DNA of 5,852 nt from an uncultured Clostridia bacterium (GTDB lineage: Bacteria > Bacillota > Clostridia > UBA1381), in NCBI GenBank assembly GCA_934454745.1, contig CAKSGP010000104.1:1-5852 (forward strand), read 5' to 3'. Numbering within the stretch: position 1 is the first letter of the stretch; every line of letters starts with the position of its first letter. This document shows, piece by piece, positions 1 through 5,852 of this stretch. The notes below the pieces were generated by a model. It did not search any database. It worked only from the letters and a program-made list of their open reading frames with translations, and was not told where the DNA came from. A program made the position numbers and the translations under genes.

Positions 1-384
1 GGTGCAGTGATTAGCCTCATAGATATGGCGGAAGATAAGCTCGCCCTCACGTCCGGCATCTGTTGCACAGATTATTTCTGAAACGTCCTCCCTTGCCATA
101 AGCAGTGTAAGCATATTTCGCAGGCCCTGTTTATCTTCGGTCTCGTGTACAGAAAGTTCAGGAAAGAAAGGCAGGGTGTCTATAGTCCATTCCTTATATC
201 CATAATCTTCGGGCTTACCGACACAATAAAGATGACCTGCCGCATTGGCAACGTAGTATCCGTTTCCTTCATAGCAAAAATTTTTGCTTTCCTTTGCATA
301 TACTTTATCCCTTGCACCCACCGTATGTGCTATCGCTTCTGCAACGCTGGGCTTTTCGGCGATTATCAGTTTATGTACAGCCAT
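1..384 (-). CDS. topB: DNA topoisomerase III (type IA), N-terminal fragment, cut by window edge
   Basis: Type IA topoisomerases cut one DNA strand, pass another through and reseal; in the cytoplasm of ICE hosts the TopB-type enzyme is thought to help process or resolve element DNA. Reading from the ATG at 384-382, the frame stays open to position 1 and gives 128 residues, the Toprim half of the catalytic domain. Seen directly: the N-terminal motif LIIAEKPSVAEAIA (residues 6-19, with the active-site Glu10 and Lys11), a GHL at 50-52, and the metal-binding motif ATDAGREGELIFR at 107-119. The usual acidic triad DxDxE reads D109-x-G111-x-E113 here, so the middle Asp is Gly; I recall this variant in many element-borne TopB proteins, so it need not mean inactivity. 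The catalytic Tyr and the zinc or C-terminal domains lie beyond the window. The start is well supported by an AGGAGG six bases upstream. It follows the 107-residue membrane gene by 13 bases, so it is most likely the last visible gene of the same operon. Confidence 0.95.
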   Translation of the reverse strand, partial: MAVHKLIIAEKPSVAEAIAHTVGARDKVYAKESKNFCYEGNGYYVANAAGHLYCVGKPEDYGYKEWTIDTLPFFPELSVHETEDKQGLRNMLTLLMAREDVSEIICATDAGREGELIFRHIYEANHCT

Positions 385-388
385 TTTT

Positions 389-396
389 CTCCTCCT
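389..396 (-). promoter_or_regulatory. Strong ribosome binding site of topB, overlapping the upstream gene's tandem stop
   Basis: On the minus strand the sequence reads TAATAGGAGGAGAAAAATG. The TAA (400-398) ends the 107-residue gene, an in-frame TAG follows at once, and that TAG shares its last two bases with the AGGAGG. The AGGAGG sits six bases before the ATG. Ribosomes finishing the upstream gene stop on top of this site, which suggests translational coupling (inference). Confidence 0.85.
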
Positions 397-397
397 A

Positions 398-721
398 TTA
401 TTTACGATTGTTAATGAAATTATGTTCCTTATACTTAACTGCTGCAAGAGCAATAATTCCGCCTGCAAGACCTATGATATTAGTTGTTCCTATATGAAAT
501 TCATGCTTTTTTTCGGTATTTTCCTTATTTTCAGGATCTTCGGGTGTATCTGATTGCTGTTCGGTTTCAGCGGTGGTTTCCGAAGGATCACTTTCAGCAC
601 TCTGAAATGCCGTATTTTTAGGCATTAGCAGTATCCCAAATGTTAAGATAACAGCAAAAAGCTTTATATAAAACTTCGGGTTCTTTATTTGCACTTTCAG
701 CCAATCCGTAAATTTATCCAT
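398..721 (-). CDS. Small two-segment membrane protein of the ICE, function unknown
   Basis: I do not recognise this 107-residue protein by sequence. What can be seen: a basic N-terminus (Lys9, Lys13, Lys16, Lys20), a hydrophobic segment at about 18-33, an acidic Ser/Thr/Glu/Pro-rich linker at about 41-72, a second small-residue-rich hydrophobic segment at about 79-95 (GLAGGIIALAAV), and a basic tail ending in NNRK. Both ends are positively charged and the linker is negative, so the likely topology is a hairpin with both ends inside and the linker outside; alternatively the first segment is a signal peptide, though I see no convincing cleavage site. There is no LPxTG sorting motif before the second segment. 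In related clostridial elements this slot, between the VirB4-adjacent surface protein and topoisomerase, is usually filled by DUF4315/DUF4366 (CD1107-type) proteins, the latter with a signal-linker-core-anchor plan; the core is not visible here, so membership is not claimed. The ATG at 721-719 is preceded by a GAGG. It lies 28 bases after the 996-residue gene and 13 before topB. Confidence 0.8.
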   Translation of the reverse strand: MDKFTDWLKVQIKNPKFYIKLFAVILTFGILLMPKNTAFQSAESDPSETTAETEQQSDTPEDPENKENTEKKHEFHIGTTNIIGLAGGIIALAAVKYKEHNFINNRK

Positions 722-732
722 TTTGTTTTCTA

Positions 733-736
733 CCTC
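733..736 (-). promoter_or_regulatory. Ribosome binding site of the 107-residue gene
   Basis: The 28-base gap after the 996-residue gene reads AGCGAGGTAGAAAACAAA before the ATG on the minus strand. GAGG is 11 bases from the start, slightly far and shorter than the site of topB, so initiation may be weaker here. It supports the ATG at 721. Confidence 0.6.
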
Positions 737-749
737 GCTTTCTTATGGT

Positions 750-3740
750 TTATGGTGTCATACCATCCGGGACGATTGTGACAGTATAAACATCTGCGGC
801 ATCGTACTTGCTGTATCCATTATCGTTGACAGCAAGTATCAGGTAATTCTTAGTGGCAGCTCTATATTCGTACTTTGACTTTTGCACGCCATTTTCAAAA
901 TACGTGGTATATGTCATCAGCGTTCCGACATCAATAGATAATCCCATATCTGTCGTAGTGCCTGCACAGCGTATATACTTATCGTTTCGTACATCATATT
1001 CATAAACTATGTACGAATTTGCTTCCTTGACTTTATCCCATGCCAATCGTATGAAATAGTGCTGATTAGGGTCAGTAGAGCCATCATTATTAACGTAATA
1101 GTCCTTGTAGATAGTGTGATGTATGTTTTTCGGCATCGCAGGTCTGGGGCCGTGTTCAGCTTCGTACAATGCTTCCAGCCTGCGTTGTGCAACTAAAGAG
1201 GTCTCGTAATCATCAAGCTTTGTGCTTGTATCTCCTAAGACATTCGAGATAAATTCCTTGTAGGCATTATAAATGTCCGCTTTATCGCCTGAAATTCCAA
1301 GCTTATTTTTTACAAATGATATATCGCCATGATCGTTATCATAGATATATTCCCAGTTGTTGACCTGTCCTTTTAGGATCTGGTGCGTTTTGTTACAGCT
1401 GTATGTAAATCCACCCGGAGTAGTTTCACGATGACAGTCCCGTTCAGGGCATTTTCCATATTGATAACTGTAATCAAACGTATATATCTGCTGTAGGACA
1501 GTATCAAGATCAGACGTGTTTATGTTAAAATCATAGGTCGTAGAGTCAAAATCTGATGCTGTAATGTCTCCCCATTTTTTTACAGCCGCCATTGCGATAA
1601 TGGATTCCATATCGCAATAGTCGGACAGCTTTATATATTTTTCAGTCACCTGATTAAGTGCCCATATATGATTATCCATACGGCTGAGTGTAGTAGGATC
1701 CTCAGCAGGTGGGTTTGGAGTACACCCCTTGGAAATGACAACAAAGTCTCTGAATTCGGTGGTTGTGTTGGGATTTGCTCCATCTCCATTATTCATTTCT
1801 TTGAATGCTCTGGCATACAGTTCGGCGTATTCCGCTACCCACTCTGTGGCAGGTGCTTGCCGTACTAATCGTGCACCATCATATTGATGTATAACCAGGT
1901 TAGTTATATCCATTCCACTATATAATGTAGGAGTATCAAGCGTATAGTGCGATTGAAAGTATGGCGTGCGCTCTGTTGCTTTGCCATCATATCCCAATGA
2001 CCATTTATTCAGCATTTCTTCAAGCGGAAATGTAGTGTCCATAATGGTATATGTCATTTCAGCATTTTCCGGCGTGGTTTTATATACACCATCAGGATAT
2101 TTTTTGTAATAGCTTTCTGTATATAGGGGAGTAGTAACCTCTACCGGATCGGAGGCTCCTCCAATACCCACTATCACCTTTTTAGAGGATATTACATAAA
2201 TTTTATCCTGATACAGATGCGACATTGTTATTTTGGGGTTGTCATAATCATATTCGTCAGGTTCAAATCCGCCGAACTGAAAATCAACAATCTCCAGTAT
2301 CTCCAGCTGCTTTTTATCAAAATATTGCTGTATGTACTTTATATATCCCTGAAGTATTTCTTTCTGTTCTTTCAGTTCCACCAATTCATACTCGCCGGTA
2401 GTATCGTTGTACAATTCTGTTGTATGCGGTGACATCCATGCAAATAGGGCAACAAGTATTATCACTACAACAATAACGCAAATTATCGGGACCAATAAGC
2501 TGCCTGCCGCTGCGACAATAACTGATGATGATTTTGCGATTGCCGCCTTTTGGACTGCATTTTTCCCTGAGTTTATAATTGCTCGTATATTTTGAGCGGC
2601 GCTGTTTCCGCTTGATGTGATACCATGTTCTGTCTTGTATATATTTATTTTTATTTGACGCTGAGCCTGTTCTCTTTTCAGCTGTTCTGCTCTTTGAGCA
2701 GCCTGCCTTTGTTTGGCTCTAAGCTTATCACGTTTAATTTCCTGGCTTTTTTTGTAATGATCATCAAGTCCCTTTTTTATAGTTTTAGTAACCTTTTGGG
2801 ACACGTAATATTTGGGGACAGAAGTAATTGCGGCAGATGTGGCAGCCCCAACACTGTCTTGAGAATCAACGCTGGATGCAACACTGGCTGCGGCACCGGC
2901 AATATGTTCTAATTTTTCAATAGATTTATGCTTTTGCGCAGCCTTTTCAATTATCTTCTTTGCAGCAATTTCTGTGGGTACAGCTGCAAGAGAAGCGACA
3001 GCTTCTCCGGTACTGTTTTTATTTACGGCATTAGTTACCTTGGAAGAAACATCGACAATATTTTCTGCTACATTGATGATGTCAGAAGGCAAAACAGATG
3101 AGTTATTGTCAAGTCTTTTTTGAGCTTCCCGGTATTTGTAAATTTTATAATATTGCTTACCAATGGCTGTGTTGAGCCTTATATATTCTTTGTCCGTATT
3201 CTGAGCAGCCTTTTGGAAGCGCTTCCTTGCTTCATTATCAGGCTTAATGCGATAAGCTCTTTCTTTCTGATGAGCGTTCAGATAAAATCTTGATTTTTGT
3301 GATTTGGATACGCCTTTATTTTTATTCCCCACTGGGGAATTTGGATTATCACCCGGGGATTTTCTGTTTATGGCAACATCGGCTTTTAGCTTGTTTTCAA
3401 GCCTTGATGCTGCTTCTTTCGCCATACTATTGGCCTGTGCTGCTGTATTTTTGCTTTGATTAGATACAGCAGCCTGCCGTTTAGAGGTTTCGATATTAAC
3501 TTGTATATCGGTTTTGATTTTTTCGTTGATTTCAGCGGCCTTTTTCTGATATGTACTGAACTGCATTTGCGTATTATGTTTCTTGTCTTCGGGCAATTTA
3601 GATGGTAAAGGCTGAGAAGCAGAAAAAGAGGATTGTTCTTCTTTAGCCTTCAAATGCCGCTGCTTTCCAGGCATCATTTTTACCCTGTATATTTTCCTTG
3701 CACGTTCATTTTTATCAGTAAGGTGGACATTTTTATCCAT
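750..3740 (-). CDS. Large single-pass membrane protein of the conjugation apparatus, with C-terminal Fn3-like domain (CD1108-position protein)
   Basis: A 996-residue protein of unrecognised exact family. Residues 1-400 are basic and rich in Lys, Gln, Ala and Ser, with a probable coiled coil at about 330-370 (many KR/Q/A/E residues) and two Ala/Ser/Gly-rich stretches near 245-260 and 280-308. One strong membrane segment lies at about 405-437, preceded by basic residues, so the N-terminal half is predicted cytoplasmic and the 560-residue C-terminal half outside. The outside part begins with a Glu/Lys-rich helix (about 450-480), holds a Cys/His cluster (C764, C769, H770, C782, H786) and ends in an Fn3-like domain from about 870, recognisable by LAWDKVKEANSYIVYEYD, a later EYRAA and the terminal VNDNGYS. 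In Tn1549/CTn-type elements the gene after virB4 encodes a similarly built protein (basic cytoplasmic part, membrane anchor, outer part) that carries an NlpC/P60 or CHAP cell-wall hydrolase; I see no such catalytic domain or a lytic transglycosylase motif. A role as a cell-envelope-spanning scaffold or adhesin of the transfer channel is inference. The ATG at 3740 follows virB4 by 18 bases and has an AGGAAGGA site. Confidence 0.88.
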   Translation of the reverse strand: MDKNVHLTDKNERARKIYRVKMMPGKQRHLKAKEEQSSFSASQPLPSKLPEDKKHNTQMQFSTYQKKAAEINEKIKTDIQVNIETSKRQAAVSNQSKNTAAQANSMAKEAASRLENKLKADVAINRKSPGDNPNSPVGNKNKGVSKSQKSRFYLNAHQKERAYRIKPDNEARKRFQKAAQNTDKEYIRLNTAIGKQYYKIYKYREAQKRLDNNSSVLPSDIINVAENIVDVSSKVTNAVNKNSTGEAVASLAAVPTEIAAKKIIEKAAQKHKSIEKLEHIAGAAASVASSVDSQDSVGAATSAAITSVPKYYVSQKVTKTIKKGLDDHYKKSQEIKRDKLRAKQRQAAQRAEQLKREQAQRQIKINIYKTEHGITSSGNSAAQNIRAIINSGKNAVQKAAIAKSSSVIVAAAGSLLVPIICVIVVVIILVALFAWMSPHTTELYNDTTGEYELVELKEQKEILQGYIKYIQQYFDKKQLEILEIVDFQFGGFEPDEYDYDNPKITMSHLYQDKIYVISSKKVIVGIGGASDPVEVTTPLYTESYYKKYPDGVYKTTPENAEMTYTIMDTTFPLEEMLNKWSLGYDGKATERTPYFQSHYTLDTPTLYSGMDITNLVIHQYDGARLVRQAPATEWVAEYAELYARAFKEMNNGDGANPNTTTEFRDFVVISKGCTPNPPAEDPTTLSRMDNHIWALNQVTEKYIKLSDYCDMESIIAMAAVKKWGDITASDFDSTTYDFNINTSDLDTVLQQIYTFDYSYQYGKCPERDCHRETTPGGFTYSCNKTHQILKGQVNNWEYIYDNDHGDISFVKNKLGISGDKADIYNAYKEFISNVLGDTSTKLDDYETSLVAQRRLEALYEAEHGPRPAMPKNIHHTIYKDYYVNNDGSTDPNQHYFIRLAWDKVKEANSYIVYEYDVRNDKYIRCAGTTTDMGLSIDVGTLMTYTTYFENGVQKSKYEYRAATKNYLILAVNDNGYSKYDAADVYTVTIVPDGMTP
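2778..3068 (-). repeat. Possible degenerate internal duplication in the 996-residue protein
   Basis: Residues 225-267 and 277-321 can be aligned at an offset of 52-54 residues with two one-residue insertions. Shared positions include E226/E278, I228/I280, V235/V287, V239/V291, S243/S296, G245/G298, A247/A300, P255/P309 and K262/K316. Each unit runs from an amphipathic Ala/Ser/Val stretch through an S-x-G-x-A turn and a proline into a Lys-rich segment. Similarity is at protein level only and the composition is biased, so chance is possible. Confidence 0.4.
3324..3340. repeat. Short perfect inverted repeat inside a coding region
   Basis: ATTCCCC-ACT-GGGGAAT is a perfect 7-base stem with a 3-base loop, lying within the codons of the 996-residue protein (about residues 134-139, in a Pro/Asn/Gly linker). 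It is followed 11 bases on by a CCCGGG. No run of T follows it in the direction of transcription, so it is not a terminator; it may be fortuitous. Confidence 0.45.
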
Positions 3741-3750
3741 ATATACAAGT

Positions 3751-3758
3751 TCCTTCCT
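3751..3758 (-). promoter_or_regulatory. Ribosome binding site of the 996-residue gene, abutting the virB4 stop
   Basis: On the minus strand the sequence reads TAAAGGAAGGAACTTGTATAT then ATG. The TAA (3761-3759) ends virB4 and AGGAAGGA starts on the next base, ending 10 bases before the ATG at 3740. It supports this start and, by its contact with the upstream stop, translational coupling between the two genes (inference). Confidence 0.75.
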
Positions 3759-5852
3759 TTATAATTCCTTTTGATCCATAAGAGCCTGCGTCTCCGAGAA
3801 CGATGTGGACATTGATTTATAAAGCTTAGTATCTTTAGGGAATTTATCCCAAAAAGGAATCTTATCTTTTGAGCCAAGAACCATAAGACCCTCGCCGGCG
3901 CCGATATTATTTACATAAAACAGTTCACTGTCTGTGAAGTGTAAAGTCTCCTGCAATTTTATACTGTCAGCAGGAGACTGCTTGAGAAGCATAAGGTATT
4001 CAGAATTTGACAGCATGGTGCGGCAGTCATCATCTCTCAGCAGATCTTCAACGTTCTGAGTAATACCGGTAAGCACGCCGCCGTATTTTCTTGCACGTTT
4101 GTACAAGTCTCTGATAAACTGCAAGCAGTATGGATCTCTGAAAAGAACGTGAATTTCATCAATGTATATCCACGTTGGTACGCCCTTATCCCTGTTGGCT
4201 GAAAGCCGATTCCATACATTATCCAGCACCAAAAGCATAGCCTGTGTTTTCAGTACACCGGAAAGATCATTGATGTCATACGAAATAAGACGGTTGTCCG
4301 CTTCGATATTTGTCTGATTATTGAAATATTTGGCTGAACCATCAACATACATCTCAAGCGTGATAAGGAGGTCCTGCTTCATCTTTTCATCAACGTCTTC
4401 CGTCTCATTCCGCATTACATCACGAAATGTTCCTAATGTAGGCATATCCGCTTTGTCCAATGTTTTTAAGTATCCCGACTTAACATAAGCAAGTCGGACA
4501 CAGCGGTCAATGAAGGACACTTCCTGCGGCGTAAGGCTTCGGTTGGGGTTCATAATGGATATAAACGAGGTTATGAGCTGACATTTATCACAAATAACAT
4601 CTATGTCATCATCTTCAAGCAGGGCTATATCAAAATCAAATGGATTTACATAATTGGTTGAGCCGGTAGATATTTTTATTGAAGTGCCGCCAAACATATT
4701 TACTATTGAGGGGTATTCTCGCTCAGGGTCAATTATTATGATATTGGCTTTTGGGTCTGTTAGAAACACGGCAAGCATTTCACGCTTGGCAGCAAAGGAT
4801 TTTCCTGAACCGGGACAACCTAAAATAAATCCGGCAGGGTTTATTAAGGATTCTATACGCTTGAAAGAAATAAGGTTATTGGAAAGCTTATTTAATCCGT
4901 AATAAATACCACCTTCCTGCTGTACTTCCTTGACATTGAAAGGAACAAAGATTCCGATGCTTTCTGTAGGCAGCGATCTGCTCCATTCAAACTTACGCTG
5001 TGTTCCGATAGGAAGAACATCACACATTCCGTCTTCTTGCTGCCATTTCATCTCACCGTACATACAGCCATTTCTCTTGAGGGCAGAGGCTACTACTTCC
5101 ATATTTGTTTTCAGCTTGTCATAGTCCTTAGCCATAACCATAATAATAGTCGCAACGCTAAAGAGCTTCTGATCATTGACGGTAAGCATATCATACAGGC
5201 CTTTATAGCTCTCTATCTGATTACGGAATTTAACCGGCATTTGTGCCGAGAAATTGCCTGCCTTAGCTGCTGCACTTTCTCGCTGTGCCATATTGGTTTC
5301 AATCGCCGTTATCTGTCGCTGTACAAGTTTACGTGCTTCCGCCGTGTCATGTGCAAAAACATTTGTAGTAACAAGCATCTGAATATTTGATGCAATCAAA
5401 TCGTTGAGAATATTATCATTGGCAGTTGAAGGATACTCCTTTATAAATACGCATTTGGCATAAAATTCTCCGAACATAAAATAATCGGATTTGAATTCAA
5501 AATAGTCAGGCGCACAATATACCTTATCAAGTCCCTTGTCGATGTCCTCCTTAGTAAGCTTTGGAATAGCTACATCTGCTCCAACGAAAACATCTTTAAG
5601 AAGTTCAATACGTTCCTGGTTTGAAAGAGAACGAAGATTGGTATTTCCAATACGTTCAAAGCTGTTTTTCGTTTCAAGATCAATAGTGTTGAATTTGCGC
5701 TGTGCCACCTCATTGTCCGGAGCTTTTATTGTCATAGTAATGAATATTTGTTTTCTAATGGCATTTTGACCTTTGGAAAGATTTTCATGCAAGACCTTAT
5801 CGTTGTATTCCTGGCGGACATCATCATATCCATCATTGGCTCTCTTAACAAG
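3759..5852 (-). CDS. virB4: VirB4/TraE-type conjugation ATPase, 5' end outside window
   Basis: VirB4 ATPases sit at the inner face of the membrane and use ATP to assemble the type IV secretion channel and move substrate through it. The visible 697 residues run from the edge at 5852 to the TAA at 3761-3759. A TTG at 5792-5790 could be taken as a start, but the frame stays open upstream to the window edge with VirB4-like sequence (RANDGYDDVRQEYNDKVL), so the real start lies beyond; about 100 residues are probably missing, as relatives are near 800. Motifs, numbered from the window edge: Walker A GCPGSGKS at 345-352 (Lys351), the VirB4 signature DPEREY from D375, Walker B YIDEIH with D565 and E566, and the sensor-like GITQN with Q599. 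The N-terminal third (about 25-230) matches the CagE/TrbE/VirB domain style (RxxIFITMTIKAPDNEVA, LSNQERIELL). All key residues are intact and no frameshift is seen, so it is probably functional. Confident family call; the exact element family is inferred from the neighbours. Confidence 0.96.
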   Translation of the reverse strand, partial: LVKRANDGYDDVRQEYNDKVLHENLSKGQNAIRKQIFITMTIKAPDNEVAQRKFNTIDLETKNSFERIGNTNLRSLSNQERIELLKDVFVGADVAIPKLTKEDIDKGLDKVYCAPDYFEFKSDYFMFGEFYAKCVFIKEYPSTANDNILNDLIASNIQMLVTTNVFAHDTAEARKLVQRQITAIETNMAQRESAAAKAGNFSAQMPVKFRNQIESYKGLYDMLTVNDQKLFSVATIIMVMAKDYDKLKTNMEVVASALKRNGCMYGEMKWQQEDGMCDVLPIGTQRKFEWSRSLPTESIGIFVPFNVKEVQQEGGIYYGLNKLSNNLISFKRIESLINPAGFILGCPGSGKSFAAKREMLAVFLTDPKANIIIIDPEREYPSIVNMFGGTSIKISTGSTNYVNPFDFDIALLEDDDIDVICDKCQLITSFISIMNPNRSLTPQEVSFIDRCVRLAYVKSGYLKTLDKADMPTLGTFRDVMRNETEDVDEKMKQDLLITLEMYVDGSAKYFNNQTNIEADNRLISYDINDLSGVLKTQAMLLVLDNVWNRLSANRDKGVPTWIYIDEIHVLFRDPYCLQFIRDLYKRARKYGGVLTGITQNVEDLLRDDDCRTMLSNSEYLMLLKQSPADSIKLQETLHFTDSELFYVNNIGAGEGLMVLGSKDKIPFWDKFPKDTKLYKSMSTSFSETQALMDQKEL

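Larger units (their letters stand above)
1..5852 (-). mobile_element. Part of the conjugation module of a clostridial ICE (Tn1549/CTn-like order)
   Basis: Four co-directional, tightly packed genes (VirB4 ATPase, large membrane protein, small membrane protein, TopB) match the order known for the transfer region of Tn1549/CTn-type elements of Clostridia. No ends, integrase, relaxase or attachment site are in the window, so the element's borders cannot be given. A plasmid location is also possible. Confidence 0.75.

Noticed and set aside
145..553. Plus-strand open frames of 67-89 codons across the topB / small membrane gene junction
   Set aside because: They are antisense to topB, whose Toprim motifs are unmistakable, and to the 107-residue gene; their hydrophobic look is a by-product of the opposite strand's codons.
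499..618. LPxTG-type sortase signal in the 107-residue protein
   Set aside because: The only similar string, LMPKNTA, follows the first hydrophobic segment, and no LPxTG precedes the C-terminal one.
2217..2912. Three plus-strand open frames of 62-95 codons
   Set aside because: Antisense to the membrane segment, coiled coil and Ala-rich region of the 996-residue protein; no start signals, and the compositional bias of that gene explains the open frames.
3324..3340. The perfect hairpin as a transcription terminator
   Set aside because: It is inside a coding region, the stem is only 7 bases, and there is no T run after it on the transcribed strand.
3680..3877. A 65-codon minus-strand frame spanning the virB4 / 996-residue gene junction
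   Set aside because: It overlaps the end of virB4 and the start of the next gene in another frame, has no good ribosome binding site, and encodes low-complexity Lys/Arg-rich sequence.
5037..5390. A 117-codon open frame on the plus strand
   Set aside because: It lies wholly antisense to the conserved VirB4 coding sequence, has no ribosome binding site I can support, and its protein resembles no family; a shadow of the real gene.
5790..5792. TTG as the start codon of virB4
   Set aside because: The same frame is open for 20 more codons up to the window edge and encodes VirB4-like sequence, and no Shine-Dalgarno is seen before the TTG; the start lies outside the window.

Overview
The window looks like part of the conjugation module of an integrative and conjugative element (ICE) from a low-to-moderate-GC Gram-positive bacterium, probably a gut clostridium (Ruminococcus/Oscillospiraceae or Lachnospiraceae type). 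Four evidences point there: a VirB4/TraE-type conjugation ATPase, a large membrane-anchored protein directly after it, a small membrane protein, and a type IA topoisomerase of the topoisomerase III (TopB) type. This is the gene order known from Tn1549/CTn-like elements of Clostridia (VirB4, then a CD1108-type surface protein, then a small membrane protein, then topoisomerase). The organism assignment is inference from gene content, AT-rich composition and strong AGGAGG-type ribosome binding sites.

Layout: every gene lies on the minus strand, so transcription runs from position 5852 towards 1. From right to left these are: 5852-3759, VirB4-like ATPase, whose 5' end lies outside the window; 3740-750, a 996-residue single-pass membrane protein with a basic cytoplasmic half, one strong membrane segment and an extracellular half that ends in a fibronectin type III-like domain; 721-398, a 107-residue membrane hairpin or signal/anchor protein with an acidic linker; and 384-1, the first 128 residues of a topoisomerase III, which runs off the left edge. 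The gaps are only 18, 28 and 13 bases, each carrying a ribosome binding site. I see no promoter, terminator, tRNA, rRNA, CRISPR or insertion sequence, and there is no stretch above 300 bases without a gene. The plus strand has only shadow reading frames.

Working together (inference): VirB4 would power assembly or substrate transfer by the type IV secretion channel. The 996-residue protein would sit in the membrane and reach into or across the cell wall, where related elements place a cell-wall hydrolase. The topoisomerase would process transferred or replicating element DNA. The most interesting point is that the 996-residue protein occupies the hydrolase position but shows no recognisable hydrolase domain, has instead a Cys/His cluster and an Fn3-like end, and contains what looks like a degenerate internal duplication in its cytoplasmic half. 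The adjacent 107-residue protein has the signal-linker-anchor plan of the small ICE proteins usually found here but lacks a recognisable core domain.
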